A stretch of DNA of 64,000 nucleotides from Bathymodiolus brooksi (Eukaryota > Mollusca > Bivalvia > Mytilida > Modiolidae). Position numbers and translations under genes: made by a program. The stretch's first letter is position 1; the number at the start of each line of letters is the position of its first letter. The notes under the pieces were generated by a model, which saw nothing but the letters and a program-made list of their open reading frames with translations, was not told the origin of the DNA and made no database searches. The stretch is taken from the NCBI GenBank assembly GCA_963680875.1, contig OY804589.1:2480001-2544000 (forward strand), read 5' to 3'. This document shows, in pieces, positions 62,901 through 64,000 of this stretch.

Positions 62901-64000
62901 TGGTACATACAATGACAAGATGCTCCTGGCATGGTACATACAATGATAAGATGCTCCTGGCATGGTACATACAATGACAAGATGCTCCTGGCATGGTACA
63001 TACAATGACAAGATGCTCCTGGCATGGTACATACAATGACAAGATGCTCCTGGCATGGTACATACAATGACAAGATGCTCCTGACATGGTACATACAATG
63101 ACTAGATGCTCCTGGCATGGTACATACAATGACAAGATGCTCCTGGCCTGGTATGGTATATACAATGACAAGATGCTCCTGGCATGGTACATACAATGAC
63201 AAGATGCTCCTGGCATGGTACATACAATGACAAGATGCTCCTGACATGGTACATACAATGACAAGATGCTGCTGGCATGGTACATACAATGACAAGATGC
63301 CCCTGGCATGGTAAATACAATGACAAGATGCTCCTGGCATGGTACATACAATGACAAGATGCTCCTGGCATGGTACATACAATGACAAGATGCTCCGGCC
63401 TGGCATGGTATATACAATGACAAGATGCTGCTGGCATGGTACATACAATGACAAGATGCTCCTGGCATGGTACATACAGTGACAAGATGCTCCTGACATG
63501 GTACATACAATGACAAGATGCTCCTGGCATGGTACATACAATGATAAGATGCTCCTGGCATGGTACATACAATGACAAGATACTCCTGACATGGTACATG
63601 TACATACAATGACAAGATGCTGCTGTCATGGTACACATACAATGACAAGATGCTCCTGGCATGGTACATACAATGACAAGATGCTCCTGGCATGGTACAT
63701 ACAATGACAAGATGCTCCTGGCATGGTACATACAATGACAAGATGCTCCTGGCATGATACATACAATGACAAAATGCTCCTGGCATGGTACATACAATGA
63801 CAAGATGCTCCTGGCATGGTACATAGAATGACAAGATGCCCCTGGCATGGTACATACAATGACAAGATGCTCCTGGCATGGTACATACAATGACAAGATG
63901 CTCCTGGCATGGTACATACAATGACAAGATGCTCCTGGCATGATACATACAATGACAAGATGCTCCTGGCATGGTACATACAATGACAAGATGCTTCTGG
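47957..64000. repeat. 31-bp minisatellite array, more than 500 units, open-ended
   Basis: The unit is 31 bp with core tggtacatacaatgacaaga followed by tgctcctggca, and the array runs past the window end. Variants include tgatacat, aaaatgctcc, tgctgctgg, and a 5-6 bp insertion giving ggcctggcat. The minus strand of the unit has no stop in any frame, so three units (93 bp) read as a 31-residue repeat with the same phase, giving frames of up to 2324 codons. All frames, including the overlapping ones, have the same composition, which marks them as artefacts. Large internal duplications are visible: about 6.1 kb (50740 against 56852) and 1350 bp (61729 against 63079). Confidence 0.97.

Noticed and set aside
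47844..63989. Very long minus-strand open frames (295 to 2324 codons) with a 31-residue cysteine-rich repeat
   Set aside because: They overlap one another in different frames with the same peptide because a stop-free 31-bp unit cycles through all frames. There is no unique domain, no defined start, and they lie inside a KRIT1 intron.

Overview
The window is animal DNA, most likely from a mollusc and probably a bivalve. The evidence is a spliced KRIT1 (CCM1) orthologue, tRNA-headed SINEs, a LINE 3' end, a non-autonomous element made of core tandem repeats with a terminal hairpin (like the bivalve pearl/Helentron-associated family), and AT-rich introns. The host group is inferred from repeat style and protein similarity; no search was run. 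There are no bacterial features: no operons, ribosome binding sites or CRISPR arrays.

The only conserved gene I can support runs on the minus strand across nearly the whole window. Nine internal KRIT1 exons lie, in transcript order, at 47819-47667, 46640-46487, 39991-39884, 31552-31451, 24037-23971, 19166-19012, 17195-17029, 8943-8868 and 8636-8544. Their phases join without a break. They encode about 358 residues: two ankyrin repeats plus the end of the ankyrin domain, the FERM F1 lobe, F2, and the start of F3. The N-terminal half lies beyond base 64000, and the end of F3 with the stop lies before base 1.

The introns consist mostly of minisatellites. Roughly 45 kb, about 70% of the window, is simple tandem array. 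Array by array: 68-bp unit (1-7450), 101-bp (9.1-9.6 kb), 74-bp (10.1 kb), 28-bp (10.4-12.8 kb), 45-bp (14.4-16.9 kb), 27-bp (17.2 kb), 72-bp (17.5-18.6 kb), 32-bp (18.6-18.9 kb), 37-bp (22.3 kb), 83-bp (24.1-24.6 kb), 42-bp (24.7-30.5 kb), 50-bp (30.6-31.1 kb), 56-bp (31.6-31.8 kb), a second 50-bp unit (32.2-34.4 kb), 43-bp (41.3-45.5 kb), another 72-bp (45.5-46.5 kb), and 31-bp (47.95 kb to the window end). Between them lie six SINE copies, a LINE fragment, a pearl-like element of about 3.9 kb, other dispersed repeats, several hairpin elements, and one plus-strand orphan exon with a possible SWIM-type protein (34.7 kb).

The long open frames (up to 2324 codons in the 31-bp array) are artefacts of units that contain no stop codon. 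The observation most worth following is that two arrays are built from the gene's own exon-end plus 5' splice site (ankyrin exon at 46.5 kb, FERM exon at 19.0 kb). A third, the 68-bp array, carries on the KRIT1 sense strand an 8-base match to the U1 snRNA 5' end in nearly every one of about 110 units. The introns therefore hold well over a hundred decoy 5' splice sites in the direction of transcription.
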